64,000 nucleotides of DNA from Lumbricus terrestris. Taxonomy: Eukaryota; Annelida; Clitellata; Crassiclitellata; Lumbricidae. The notes below the pieces were generated by a model. The model did no database searches, was not told where the DNA came from, and saw only the letters and a program-made list of their open reading frames with translations. Where the stretch lies: the NCBI GenBank assembly GCA_949752735.1, contig OX457036.1, positions 15,825,433 through 15,889,432 of the forward strand, read 5' to 3'. Shown piece after piece: positions 1-11,191 of the stretch. How positions within the stretch are numbered: position 1 is the first letter of the stretch; each line of letters opens with the position of its first letter. The translations under genes were made by a program, and so were the position numbers.

Positions 1-34
1 GACGTATGAGATACCGAGAGATGTATGGTCGCTG

Positions 35-2422
35 ATGCTAGCGCGACATCTAGAGTCGAAAGCATTAGAAGTGTACCAGCGTTTGTCGGCTGAAGAAACA
101 CAAGACTACGATTGTTTAAAGAAGCATCTCTTGAAAAGATTCCAATTGACAGAAGGAGGGTATCGTAACAAGTTTAAGACTAGCAAGATGGAACAAGGAG
201 AAACTCCTTCAAATTTCATTTACAGATTGCAACGATATTTGCAGCAATGGTTGCTACAAGCTGGATTTGAGCAGACCTACGAAGGAATCGAGGATCTACT
301 GCTAAAAGATCAATTTTTCCTCACTTGCAGTAACGAGTTGAGGATGTTCATTAAAGAGAAAGGAAAAATGAGCTTAAAAGACACATTGACGTGTGCAGAA
401 TCTTACATCGAAGCTCATGGGTACAAATATGCAGAGAATTCTGTAAAACCTCAAGGGAGATTCAATAATGACAGAGGTAATGGAAAGCCATTTGAAGAGA
501 AATCGAGAGAGAAATTCCAAGGAAACATGAACAGAGGAAGAGTCGAAACGCGACAGAACAAAGAGACAAATCACAGTGGAAATGTGAATAGAGGATTTAG
601 TAGAGATAGAGAGCAGGCAGCGGAACACAAGATAACTTGTTTTGCATGCGGTAAGGTAGGTCATAAAGCATATGATTGTGTGAACAAAACTAAAGGGTTT
701 GTTAAACACACAGCTGCAGCAGTACAGATTTACGAGAATAGGGCGTACAGGGCTGTACAGACAAATGAAAATACGAAATCGAATGAAATTGACAGAACAG
801 TAGAACGCCAGGATAGGAAAGGTAAAGAAGAAGTACCGAAACATATGGCAGCAAGTACGGTAGTTACGGAACGGAAAGATGGTTGCATTGACATTGAAAG
901 TATAGACGAATGTCAAGCGAAGGTCAATGGCGTAGACGCCAATTGTCTTTACGATTCTGGAGCGAGTACATGTATCGTGAGGAGATCGCTAATCAAGGAT
1001 AGTGATTTGACTGGGAAGGAAACGCACTGCATCCTAGTTGATGGGAGCTTAAGGTGTTTTCCTACAGCCAATGTAAACATTGAGAGCGAGTATTTTACTG
1101 GTGAAGTTGAGGCAATGGTTATGGATGAACCAGTAAAGCCGATAATTATTGGACGCGTGAGAGGATTGAAATATACAGTAACGAATGAGAACACGGATGA
1201 AAATGTGATTAATTGTGACAAAGGAGAGAAAGTGGATGGGACGATTATGAGTGAGAAACAAGAAAAAGTTGAGTATAAAGGAATACTCAAGGGAATTGTG
1301 AATGCTAATTCACGTTGGCAAGATGCCAAGAAGAAAGTAAGATTTGAGAGTGATGAAATGAGCACGGAGTATGATGACGTAATAGAGAAAGTTGTAAGTG
1401 ATGACGTCATGAACAGTGACGCACATCAAACGACAGCAGCGATAGAAACGAGAGCTGAGTCGAAGAAAGTGGTGAAATATAAACCACTCAAGGTCACCGA
1501 AATGCCCGACCTAAATATAACTACAAAAGAAATAAAGGAATTACAGAAGACAGATGAGACATTGAAGAATTACTGGGGTAAAGCATCTGAACGGAATGGT
1601 GATGAGAAGAGAACGGACGAGGTTCTCGAAGTAAAGGAGAATGGCTTGTTGGATAGGCCAAAAGTGAGAAGGCGTTACAAAGGTGAACCGTTGAAATTAA
1701 TCGAGACGCCAGATAGATATATGAGCATAGGTGGTAAATGTGAATCACGTGACGTTAATGAGAATAAGAAGAGATGTAGAAGACAGCAAGTGGATTGGAG
1801 AAATAATGTGAACGATCACAGGAGAAATGAGATCCAATCTAAGAGACAAGATGGATGGATGTATAGAAGAAATACCTATGATAAAGAAGTGAATAGGAGA
1901 TATGTAAGTTGGAATGAGAGATATGTGAACAATGACAATAGGAGAAATTATAGACAAAGTTCTAGAGAGTTCAACAGGAACAGTGGAGTAGACAATAGTA
2001 GGTCTAATAAATCAAATTGGAGAAGCAGAGACAATAGTGATAGTGTTGAAATTATGGGAAGGTATTGTAGAAATAAACCATACTGTAGAAGAACATATGG
2101 TGAAGAATCTGTGAGTAAGCAGAGAGAAACAAGTGGAATATACTATGATGAGAATGGATGGAGAGGAAGAACATGGAATGACAAGAAGAGATCATATCCT
2201 AAGGATTTGATAAATGGAAGAAAGAATAATAATGACTATGGTAGAGAGACCGAGTCATCAGAAGGAATAAGATGGAAGTCTTATAAGGATTTAAGTAAAT
2301 ACAGTTGGGAAGAGAATAACCCTAGGGAATCAGAAATGAGAAATGGTAAAACGTTGAATTCATATGTGGACCAAATGAGAGGTCAAGGCAAGAGGAGAAA
2401 AGTTATAGATGAAAGATGGTAG
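35..2422 (+). CDS. Gag-protease ORF of a Ty3/Gypsy-type LTR retrotransposon (5' LTR outside window)
   Basis: Open frame of 795 residues. Residues ~1-110 resemble a SCAN-like retroelement capsid (LESKALEVYQRLS, then LKKHLLKRF). A CCHC zinc knuckle (C-x2-C-x4-H-x4-C, around CFACGKVGHKAYDC) lies at residues ~201-215. An aspartyl protease active site, LYDSGAST, is near residue 305. Residues ~500-520 (ITTKEIKELQKTDETLKNYW) look like the stretch that usually precedes an integrase zinc finger. Residues ~540-795 are unusually rich in Arg, Asn, Tyr and Ser, with no recognisable integrase core. The element would package and process its own RNA. The stop at 2422 separates it from the RT ORF. The true start may lie upstream of the window, so the first ATG is a default. 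A mobile-element gene, not a host gene. Confidence 0.85.
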   Translation: MLARHLESKALEVYQRLSAEETQDYDCLKKHLLKRFQLTEGGYRNKFKTSKMEQGETPSNFIYRLQRYLQQWLLQAGFEQTYEGIEDLLLKDQFFLTCSNELRMFIKEKGKMSLKDTLTCAESYIEAHGYKYAENSVKPQGRFNNDRGNGKPFEEKSREKFQGNMNRGRVETRQNKETNHSGNVNRGFSRDREQAAEHKITCFACGKVGHKAYDCVNKTKGFVKHTAAAVQIYENRAYRAVQTNENTKSNEIDRTVERQDRKGKEEVPKHMAASTVVTERKDGCIDIESIDECQAKVNGVDANCLYDSGASTCIVRRSLIKDSDLTGKETHCILVDGSLRCFPTANVNIESEYFTGEVEAMVMDEPVKPIIIGRVRGLKYTVTNENTDENVINCDKGEKVDGTIMSEKQEKVEYKGILKGIVNANSRWQDAKKKVRFESDEMSTEYDDVIEKVVSDDVMNSDAHQTTAAIETRAESKKVVKYKPLKVTEMPDLNITTKEIKELQKTDETLKNYWGKASERNGDEKRTDEVLEVKENGLLDRPKVRRRYKGEPLKLIETPDRYMSIGGKCESRDVNENKKRCRRQQVDWRNNVNDHRRNEIQSKRQDGWMYRRNTYDKEVNRRYVSWNERYVNNDNRRNYRQSSREFNRNSGVDNSRSNKSNWRSRDNSDSVEIMGRYCRNKPYCRRTYGEESVSKQRETSGIYYDENGWRGRTWNDKKRSYPKDLINGRKNNNDYGRETESSEGIRWKSYKDLSKYSWEENNPRESEMRNGKTLNSYVDQMRGQGKRRKVIDERW

Positions 2423-2805
2423 GTGTATCCATAGATGGGATAGTTAGTTAAGACAGTTGTAACTAAAATACAATACAAGTTTAAGTTGAGTTGAATTGTT
2501 CAGTTAAGTAGTTATGAAGTTTGAGAATAGTTAATTAAGTAGACTGAAGAGTCAAATAGTTTAGTAGTATAAGGGTTGTAGATGATTAGTTAAGAAGTGA
2601 AGTAAAAAGGAAACTAGTTAAGAAGTAGTATTTGAGTGGACTTCTTGATGAGACGTTCAAGTAAATAGAAGTTAATTTGATGGAAGGAGATGAGAGTAAA
2701 TCATCACTTGGAAATAAAAATTAAGTAGATGAGTGTTATTTTGTGAGAGTAAGTGCAAAATGATAAAGTGTTTTAAGTTGAGAAATTAGGAATAATAAAA
2801 AGACA
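2423..2805. other. Non-coding gap between Gag-protease and RT parts of the LTR element
   Basis: AT- and purine-rich sequence with many stops in all forward frames. The first part of RT (fingers and motif A) and any integrase would be expected somewhere in the element, but nothing coding is recognisable here. Probably an internal deletion or decay product. Confidence 0.5.
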
Positions 2806-3705
2806 AAATGGTTTCTACCATTTGGATTGGTAAATAGTGCTTCAAGCTATAACAGACTGATAAGGAAGATTTTGCATGGAACTGAGAATCTGGAGAGTTA
2901 TGTTGATGACATACTAGCTCATACAGAAGGATGGACTAAACATATGAAGATTTTACGAGAATTTTTTCAAAGAGTGAGAGATGCTCACCTGACTTTGAAA
3001 CCAAAGAAATGTTCATTAGGCTATGGACGTATAGATTTCTTGGGTCATACGTTAAACAACGACGACATTAGTCCTAAAGGAGAATCAATAGATAAAATTG
3101 TGGAGATGCCACAACCGAAAACGAAGAAACAGATAAGAAGCTTTTTGGGAGCAATAAACTATTACAGAAAATTTATTCCTCATTGTGCTGAACTGATGGC
3201 ACCATTAAGTGATTTGACAAAGAAGTCAGCAGCTAATAATGTTGATTGGAACGAGAAGTTAGATGAGAGTTTTAGCAAGCTGAAAGCAGCACTAGCTAAA
3301 ACACCGATACTGAAGTTACCAAACTTGGAAAAGGAGTTCGTGATTCAGACAGACGCATCAGGAAGAGGAATAGGTTGTGTCCTGATACAGCAGTATGAAG
3401 GGATAAACCACCCGATTGCATATGCGAGTAGGAAACTATTGGAAAGAGAGACGAGATATTCAGTTGAGGAGAGAGAATGTCTAGCGATAATGTGGGGAAT
3501 TAGTCGGTTTGACAGGTACTTGTGTGGAAAGCAGTTTGTGATTGAGACAGACCACTGCGGACTACAGTATATGAAGGAAGGGAGAATGAGAAATGCGAGA
3601 GTCATGAGGTGGAGTCTAGCACTTCAAAATTATTGCTTTACGATACGATATATCAAGGGGAGCAATAATGTTATGTCTGATTATTTGAGTAGAGGAATTA
3701 CATAG
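2806..3705 (+). pseudogene. Truncated reverse transcriptase-RNase H of the same LTR element
   Basis: In-frame coding begins near 2803 (KTKWFLPFGLVNSAS, the RT motif around PFGL) after a stop at 2779. It continues through the catalytic YVDD box (LESYVDDILAHT), the thumb/connection (FLGHTLN, then IRSFLGAINYYRKFIPH) and a Ty3-type RNase H (VIQTDASGRGIGCVL, then HPIAYASRKL, then IETDHCGLQYM), ending SDYLSRGIT. The RT amino-terminal half with motif A is missing, so it cannot be a complete polymerase. No integrase follows RNase H: stop, then polypurine tract and LTR. That is unusual for standard Gypsy order, but compatible with Gmr1-like elements, whose integrase precedes RT, or with deletion. Confidence 0.85.
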
Positions 3706-3849
3706 TACTTAAATATATCAGTAATGTATTATAATAATGTAGATAAGAAGTTCAGTAATGTTGTATTGTTGTGTAAGATAGAATAAGGAAGTTGATAGAA
3801 ATTTAGTTGATAGATAATTAGGTGAGATTGTAAAGCCTGATTACAGACT

Positions 3850-3866
3850 TTTGAAGGAGGGGTATT
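3850..3866 (+). other. Polypurine tract of the LTR element
   Basis: The purine-rich run GAAGGAGGGG lies immediately 5' of the predicted LTR start and would prime plus-strand DNA synthesis. It sits ~150 bp after the RNase H stop codon. Confidence 0.5.
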
Positions 3867-4967
3867 TGTAGCGTATTAAATCGCTATTATCTATCAAACT
3901 AACTTGTCTGATATTATATGTTAATTCTAAGTAGGAGTTAAGCTAGGTAATTTAGTTGGCGTATCTAGATTAATAATTTGGCGTCTAGTGGATTAGTAAC
4001 TAGGAGACCACGAATTTTGCGTACATGAGCGAGGCAGTCATGGTGACGTCAAGCGGTTACTACAGACGCTTACGTAAGCGAAAACATTTGCATTGACGCG
4101 TAACCAATAAAAAGCATCGAAATAAGCTTAACGGTTGGAATTGAATGGAAACAGCCACGTCATTGAAATTTGACATAAACGGTTGATTCCTTGCTTGAAC
4201 ATTGAGAAAGATGGTTGTTCAGTTGTGGCTGGCAATTCATTTGAAGTTTATTCAATGGTGAGGATGATGATTATGCTCGTATCTGGTCGTAAAACAGTAC
4301 GAGGCATTCGTGTGAGAGTAGAGGCGATTTAGAAATTCGAAGTTGCGAACTCTAACGTCCGTGAAGTCTACATTGTGATCGTGACGGTTGGTGAGACGAT
4401 ATTCGTGTGTTGAGAAACGATTTTGGGCTCGTTGTCTCTGGTTGACATTTCAAGGTCATTTTCAATTGGGAAGGAAATTCTCATTGGTTGGAGTGTGATA
4501 ATTTGATGCTACGGAAGTATTGAATATTGTCTTGTCTGGTATTCGATCTGGATTCCACAGCTTGACAGTATCTCATTATCCTTCTTCAAATATAGCACGA
4601 GGTTGCTTATCTTCATTCAGTGAATCTACGGAGAATCAGCAGAACTATTTCTTCAAATATAGCACGGGGTTGCTTATCTTCATTCAGTGAATCAACAGAG
4701 AATCTACAGAACTATTTCAAGACCGTTTACACTACAGAAACGACATGTCATATATCTCAACTGTGGAGCACAGATAAGCTAAAAGATAATTATAATTAGT
4801 GATACGCCAAATAAGTAAATAGGAATATTGCGTAATTGTATTGTGTATTTAATAGTTTCAATTATATCATACATTTATAAAGAATTGGTGTCTCTTTGAA
4901 CAGATCATTTAAATGCAGTACATTTTCAATTACCCGCTAAAATAAGCATAAAAACGGAGACGTTACA
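3867..4967 (+). mobile_element. 3' LTR of the Gypsy-type element (~1.1 kb)
   Basis: Begins TGTAGCG just after the polypurine tract and ends CGTTACA at 4967, giving TG...CA ends with a 6/7 terminal inverted repeat. Sequence changes abruptly to a CATA microsatellite at 4968. It contains a 67-bp direct duplication (copies starting near 4582 and 4649, with TTCTTCAAATATAGCACG). The 5' LTR is outside the window, so the ends rest on this copy alone. Confidence 0.6.
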
Positions 4968-5100
4968 CATACATACATACATACATACATACATACATAC
5001 ATACATACATACATACATACATACATACATACATACATACATACATACATACATACATACATACATACATACACACATACATACATACATGTACATACAA
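4968..5100. repeat. (CATA)n microsatellite
   Basis: About 30 tandem CATA units abutting the LTR end. Open frames read through it are low-complexity artefacts. The retroelement may have inserted at this array. Confidence 0.95.
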
Positions 5101-5384
5101 GTGACCATACATACATGCGCCCACACATACCGGTAATGCCAGAAATAAATGTAGTTATAGCGATATACGACCCAGGTAAATAACAACATTTTTAGGCAAT
5201 GATACGCACCTATCAGTATTATGCAGGTAAAAACATTTTTAGACAGATGTATTAATATCCTCTTTGCTGTCGATAGGAAATTGGGGGCGTTGGTTACAGT
5301 GGGTCCGCCCAGGTAGGGGTGACAGTGACAATCGATCTTACAGGTAAATAGGTAAACATGACCTTACAGCAAGCACGTGCATAT

Positions 5385-5555
5385 GATTTGCAAATGATTG
5401 GTACTGACGCTGACGATGACGATGATGAAGATGTTGGTGGTAGTTGTGGAGAAGAGATGGCTGGTCGTAGGCTGCGGAAGGCGGTTATGCAGGAGCAAGA
5501 GCAAGAGCGGGCTGCTGATGCTGATATGAGATGCGAGTTTAGAATAGCTGCATAA
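5385..5555 (+). CDS. Possible terminal coding exon of an unidentified gene
   Basis: An open frame encodes ~56 residues with an acidic stretch (DADDDDDEDVGG) and a charged, helix-prone tail (RRLRKAVMQEQEQERAAD), then a stop at 5555. A plausible acceptor (CCTTACAG) precedes 5385 and AATAAA occurs ~35 bp after the stop, so it could be a last exon. No family is recognised and no upstream exon was found. It may equally be a chance ORF. Confidence 0.2.
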   Translation, partial: DLQMIGTDADDDDDEDVGGSCGEEMAGRRLRKAVMQEQEQERAADADMRCEFRIAA

Positions 5556-5599
5556 GTTGGCCACGTGTGGCAATGCCGTAGACGTCCAATAAACGGTTG

Positions 5600-6060
5600 C
5601 CTTTAAAAATAGACGCCGGCTGCCGAGTACATCAAAATGCAGGGGCCCGGCCTCCTCCCATCGCAGGATGGTTGGATAATGGTTGCGTCAATAGGCGTAC
5701 ACTGTGATGTACACGACAGGCCTACGCATCTGTGTACGTTGTACACAGTTGTTACGTATACACAATGTACACTTGTACTGGCCGGTATCTGTGTATGCTT
5801 GTACATGTGGAAATGCATGCACTCTACGTGTGTGTGTATATAGGTGTATGTGTATGCATTTGTGTACGGAGGCATTAATATAGGCCTTAAGACCTATGAA
5901 TAAGTATACTTGTATTATGCTGATAATGTTGCATTGTTGCACATACATAAACAAATGCATACACTACATACACACGCTTAGGCCTACACATGCCCTTACA
6001 CAGACATACACAAACAATTATGTACATAACAATATATATACATGTATGGCTACTATTCAG
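5600..6060. other. Intergenic, CA/TG- and CATA-rich sequence
   Basis: Rich in TACA/TGTA dinucleotide-type simple sequence and TAGGCCTA-like palindromes. No coding signal is convincing on either strand. Confidence 0.4.
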
Positions 6061-6262
6061 TCATTCATTTCAGACATTTATATGGCGCCTCTTCAAGAAT
6101 TCCTACTCAGAAGCGCTCCCGATCCAACCACGGCTAAAGAGAACAGTCTTAAGAGCAGAGTAGACCGTATACTCTCAAGGGCTCTAGGCATTAGACGTAG
6201 TTCCACAGGGAGCCCAATCCAGGTGGCAGGGCATGTACATATATACTATGAAGAATAGAGCC
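6061..6262 (-). mobile_element. LINE 3'-end fragment (family with GGCGCTATATAAAT end)
   Basis: Read on the minus strand, this matches the end of the LINE at 42.7-45.4 kb: the last codons (a GSASE-like end), the small GGCGC(C)ATATAAAT block, then an ATGA-type tail. Sequence decay has removed the open frame. Confidence 0.65.
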
Positions 6263-6601
6263 TTCTCCAAGCTGCATGTGTCCAGTGATCTGGAACTCCC
6301 CCCGGTACCTTCCTCAAGAGCTGCGCCTACACGTACCCTGCAGACTGTTACCAAAATCCTTCATTATCACCAAACTTAAAATTTCTCTTTTTCGCGTTTC
6401 AGTCGGGAAGTCGTCTCCTTAAAGTGGCGCTACATAGCCGAAATTCCCACATGAATGAATGAGCAAAAGTGTATGCGTTGCGCATGTCTATACGCACACT
6501 GCAGATATTTGCCTATCTATGATTCTGTAGACATGCCTGGTAGGCCCTATTGCGTGGACGTCTGCAAAATATGTGTAGCCTATACGTATCTATTTGTATG
6601 C

Positions 6602-6896
6602 ATGGGCGGAGTTTGGTTTCCGTTCTTGGAGAGGGAAAAATTTGTTGGGGCTGAGACTCAGTCCAGAAAACCCGAGAAATATTTTCCCGGCACAAAAAGC
6701 TGATGACCTTTTTTAAGTCCTCGGGCTGAAATCTCGGCAAAAAATACAAATTCTCCCGGCCAAAAAAGTTGCTGTCCTTTTTTAGTCATTTGTATGTTTC
6801 GCGTGGGGGGGTTAAGTCCGAGAAAAGATACCATTTACACGGTAAAAAATGACTTTGGGTGGCTTAGCTCCTTAGCCCCTGATAAACTCCGCAAAT
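6602..6896. mobile_element. Small foldback element, family 1 (TIR GGCGGAGTTT)
   Basis: Starts CATGGGCGGAGTTTGGTTTC and ends with the inverted form AAACTCCGC, with no coding capacity. The interior carries the family signatures CTCGGGCTGAAATCTCGGC and GGCTTAGC. Related copies lie at 7445-10683 (interrupted), 15434-16226, 25144-25369 and 26395-26567. Confidence 0.7.
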
Positions 6897-7444
6897 AGAT
6901 CTACATTTTAAAATATCGTGCATTATAAACTACTTTGTAGGCTATTTTGTGTGAGCGGGTGTGAACTGAGTAGCACAATCAAATTGAAGTCTAGATCTCA
7001 GTCAATCTTCCTTTCGTTGTCCTCGACCTTTGAATAGAAATCATCTCCTCAGATAAACTGCACTCGTTTGTCGATCTGACCTTTTCGCAAGTCTTGGCTG
7101 AACATAGGCGCTAAGAAAACTAGAAGCAGCAGCCGTAGACCTGTAGGCCTAGCAGAAGAATTCTTCTGTTGTACTCAAACGGTGCCAACAGTCCAGAGAA
7201 AGCATGCGTGCGACGCTAATCGTATGGGTTTATGTTATGACGAAATCGCTAAACAAAGAAGATTGCAAAGGAAATGGACATCATCCGATGGAAATAACCT
7301 GATCGATTACATCATAATAAACAAAAGATGGACCATCTACAGATCATTCGATGCGCATAGGCTACTGGTTCCGATCACAAGCTAGTAATAGCCAACTTGC
7401 GAATGAGATTAAAGAGAGGAACATGCTTACTGCCAACAGACTTC
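6897..7444. other. Unassigned repeat-rich intergenic DNA
   Basis: Includes short ORFs (for example 7182-7385) with LINE-like wording (SDGNNLIDYIIINKRW) that suggests a decayed non-LTR endonuclease fragment, but too short to assign. Otherwise nothing recognised. Confidence 0.3.
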
Positions 7445-8229
7445 GGCAGAGTTTATCAGCGGCTAGGGGGGCCAAACCCCCAGGAAGACCCAGATTCAGT
7501 TTTCTTCCGTGTAAACCCTATCTTTTCCCGGGCTTAGCCCCAAGAAGGAGCAGACTCATAAATTTGTTCGGGAAAAATGGTTCTGTTAGCGAATTTTTAT
7601 TTTTCGGCGAGATTCCGGCCCGAGTACTAAAAAGTCATCAATTTTTTGTCCGGGAAATTTTATATTTTTCGGCGAGATTCCAGCCCGAGGACTAAAAAAC
7701 TTCAACTTTTTGGGCCGAGAAAATATTTGTCAGCGCCGCTCAAAGCTCGAGGGTACGTACCATACGTATTCTATTTTGTGAAAGGTACGCACGTATTTTA
7801 ACGTACCCTATTTTAGGGTACGTAAACAGTAATAAAATACGTTAGCCTCGTCATTGCTCATTATAAGAATGTTCAATTTAGTTTATTTAAGCAAACAATC
7901 ACAGCCAAGTATACAGCGTAGTGAATTGCTGCAATGCTATATTGTAGGTTTTGTTTTTTCAGCATACATGTCAGTTAGTGGGCTCAGTTCTGCTGCAGCA
8001 CTTAAAAGTCCAACTCCAAGGAAAATTTTGAACAGTTGCATTCAATTAACCTTAATAATAACAGAAGAATAATTTATCGAATTAAATTGACTGCTACGCT
8101 ACCGGAAATACCGATTTCAATTACGCATACTGTTGACGACTTGACGTCAGATTATACGTAGGCCTACATGTAGGCTATGCCTATGGGTCGCCGAGTAAGC
8201 CATAAAAAAAATTCAAGGATGGTACGTAG

Positions 8230-10490
8230 TAGGGATATGACTATTTTTAAAACCCTTTCCCCATGTCATTTGTTGTGGAGTTTTTATGCAAATATCAAGA
8301 AAACACCAGTGGCAAGTGTCAACTCTTAAAAAATGTCACCCACCAAATAGAAAAACAATTTACATTGTATATAAACACTGGCACAGCTGTGCCGCACATC
8401 GGAAAATTGTATTAAACGTTTTAAAGTACAGATTTTTTAGTGTTCGTTTGACAAAAGAAATTTAATACTCAGTTTGTCAATGCTTTTACACAGTGGAAGT
8501 AAGTCCTGCATAACTTTAATTGCTCTTTCAGCACATATATTTGACCGTTGTGTTGGAATCGGTGTTGGCTCCACAGACCAAAAGTTCCTCAATGACTTTA
8601 ATGCCTTTGAATGATTTTGACACACTTCTGCTAGATTATCAAAGTTGTCAGGATTATAGTACTGCCAGAAAACCAGATGTCACTCCAAGTACCACAAATA
8701 AAGTCACATGCTGACTGACCTTCAGGTGACTGCTGGAATTGCGGAATTAAAATGTAAGCTAGCAAGGCAAAAATTGCTCTGCTATTCCATCTTGCATTGC
8801 TTATATTTGGCAGTGTTTTGAATTCTACCATAGGAAAGCTTCCTGTACTCTTAAAATCCTTGTAACAAGCAATCAAATGGTGAAGGAAAGCCATGTCATC
8901 TCGCCAGTCAATTTGTTCTACTTTCTTCAGAGCATTTCCAGAATTGTCAAACGATGCTTTCAATTGCTCGTACTCTTCTGTTACTTTCGTAATGAACCAA
9001 TAACTGAGGTTTGGTGAGGTGGTTGCTCCATCAAAACAATCATCCATAACATGTTTCAGTATTGTGTCGAGAACATGATGTTGGCATCCAATATAAAGAG
9101 GTTTCTGTAATCCAAGCCGAACAAAATGATTCTGTAGCCGTGTGACTGCACCAATAGATTTTCCTGTATTTGCAGAGGTTGTATCAGAAATAATTATCTT
9201 AATTGCAGGCCATAGCTCATATTCATCAAGCACAGTCTTTATTCCATTAAATATAGTCTCACCTTTTCCATTGATTAGTTCAAGAACCGATAGTTTAACT
9301 TCTCTATTTTCATTTTTCAGAACTACAACTTGATACTCTCTCTTCTTTATGCGCTTCCCATCAAAGTGCAAGCTCCAATTCTCGTTCCTTAAAGTTTCCT
9401 TATAGTGTTGCTTTAATTGTTCTCCTGCTTTCATTGTCGCTTTGTAAACACCACTTTGACTTGGAGTTGGAAGAGAAATTCCACTCTTTGCAAGAGTTTT
9501 GCAGACTGTGTGCGCCTTTCTTGTACTAAGTTTTGCTGATGTCACTAACTGTACTGCTGAATCAGTTCTTTGTCTTTTAGATGTTGTTGGAGCATCCAAA
9601 TCTTCATAGGCACTGCTGGAATCCTGCTTTTCTTCTTCAGTACCACAACTTTCTTCTTCTTCTTCACTGCTTAATTCAACATTGGTGTCTTGACTAACTT
9701 TTAACTTAATCAACTGTAGCTTTCTAGGGTGAAGTCCTTTTGTATCTGTCTTTAAGGTACAATAACCAACTTTTCCTTTAGTCGACGTCTGAAGGTCATA
9801 GAATTCTCTGTCTTCTCGGCAAAACCATTCTCCATTCTCATCTGTCACATTGAACAAACTGGTAAAGACTTGATTACCAGGTCTTCGACAATGTTTTTCG
9901 TATTTCTTAATTACATTTTCGATTTTTCTTTCAACTGAAGATTTGCCTTGCTGGATTGGAAAGTTAAGCTTTCTCCATAAGTTTTTGACCTCTTCAGCAA
10001 TTATCAGAACTCTTTCTTTTTTGCCTTTCAGTGTCGAAGCCAAAGTCTTGAATCTATTCAAGATATGCAGTTCCATAGGCATTTTTGACATCGTGTCAAG
10101 ACTGCTAACAGTGTTATGTTTCCTTGAATTCTTAGCTTTTTGAAACTGTACCAAATTTGAAGACCAAACTTTCTTGTTTCTTTCTGTAGCAGAAGGTGCC
10201 TTTTTAGACATCTTGAAAGTGTCTGTAAAGTTCAGTTGATTTTTTATTTCAACTGCAATTGCAAGAAATCTGGTGTAAGACCTTTAAATAGTTTTCAACT
10301 TCCAATCTATATACATCAAGAAAAGATTCAAGAAGCAAGATAGCAATAAAACAATTTTTTGGCGGGTGGGTGACATTTTTTAAGAGTTGACACTAACCAC
10401 TATTCTTTTTCTTTTAGAAAAGCAAAAGCTCCACTCATGATACTATGGGGAATTTGAAATTCTGAAAAAAAATTTTTTGTCATATCCCTA
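8230..10490 (-). mobile_element. hAT-type DNA transposon (2261 bp) with 8-bp TSD
   Basis: Perfect 8-bp direct repeats GTACGTAG lie at 8222-8229 and 10491-10498. The terminal inverted repeat is TAGGGATATGAC (8230-8241 and 10479-10490). A further perfect 30-bp inverted repeat is subterminal (8315-8344 and 10365-10394, beginning AGTGTCAACTCTTAAAAAAT). The 8-bp duplication and the YARNG-like terminus fit the hAT superfamily. It encloses one minus-strand transposase gene. Confidence 0.9.
8437..10211 (-). pseudogene. hAT-like transposase, interrupted by one frameshift
   Basis: The first frame runs from ATG at 10211 to 8631 (526 codons). The family reading then continues in another frame (WQYYNPDNFDNLAEV into SNICAERAIKVMQDLL) to a stop at 8437, so a 1-nt shift near 8675-8685 splits the gene. 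Visible features are an acidic/Ser linker (SSEEEEES), a nuclear-localisation-like KRQRT, a first acidic site SLHFDGKR, a second SDTTSANTG, a hAT-like C-x2-H-type box IGCQHHVLD and a late NARWNSRAIF block. It would cut and paste the element. No BED finger is obvious at the N-terminus. With the frameshift this copy is probably inactive. Confidence 0.75.
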
Positions 10491-11191
10491 GTACGTAGTT
10501 ACGTACCATACGCGTATTGTATTTTTGAAAGGTACGTACGTATTTTAACGTATTCTATTTTAGGGTACGCGTACCCTCGAGCTATGGCGCCGCTCGTTCT
10601 GGACCGAGTCTCAGCTCCAACGAAGCCCATGTTCTTCCCAGGTTCTTTTTTAACCCCTCCAAGAACGGAAATCAAACTCCGCCATGCCAACAGATAATAT
10701 CTAGGCCTACATACGTCGTATACTGCCTATTAGCCTATACCAAGAAACCTGCAGTTAAATACATCTGAGAGAAGCACGGAGCGAAACATAAAAGAGCATA
10801 CAAATTAACCACTAGAACAGCTTAGCAGTAGGCTATAGTGTGGTCAAACATACAAAATGGAATACAAACAGCTGCCAGAAACACAGTCGGAAGAGCTTGA
10901 AAGAAATCGAAAGTCTATACTGGATAGCAAACAAAGTGCTGGAAATCGTGGGAAAAGGTAGTATAATATAGCTAAACAAGAAGCCTACACTGCAGACCGG
11001 ATCCAATACAATTCGCTCAGTTGAGAAACCATATTAAAGGTGCCACGGACTGCATTGAAAGCAAAATGCGGAGAAGCTAAGGAAGCTTTGAAGACAGCAG
11101 AGTGCAAGAAGTAAGCTTATATCAAAAGTTAAGCTTACTTGGTGGATTATGTGGCCTCAAAATTGCATCAATGAAGGAAGCAGATGTTTAA

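Larger units (their letters stand above)
7742..10586. mobile_element. Foldback element with 9-bp target duplication, hosting a hAT insertion
   Basis: The 9-bp direct repeat GCGCCGCTC flanks it at 7733-7741 and 10587-10595. The ends are inverted repeats containing AGCTCGAGGGTACG. Each end also holds an internal palindromic block (ACGTATTTTAACGTACC type). A 9-bp duplication is typical of Mutator-like elements, but no transposase of its own is seen, so the superfamily is an inference. Confidence 0.65.
7445..10683. mobile_element. Family 1 foldback element split by a nested transposon
   Basis: The left part (7445-7732) and right part (10596-10683) together match the order seen in the uninterrupted copy at 15434-16226: GAGTTTATCAG start, GGCTTAGCCCC, repeated GGCGAGATTCCAGCCCGAGG, then CCGAGTCTCAG, CCTCCAAGAACGGA and AAACTCCGCC. 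The break falls between the AATATTT and TTCTGG blocks, and is occupied by the element at 7742-10586. Confidence 0.75.

Noticed and set aside
374..1957. Minus-strand ORFs opposite the Gag-protease gene
   Set aside because: Overlap the clearly coding + strand frame with zinc knuckle and protease motifs. No motif of their own.
4926..5189. Cys/Met/Tyr-Val repeat ORFs
   Set aside because: Translations of the CATA microsatellite.
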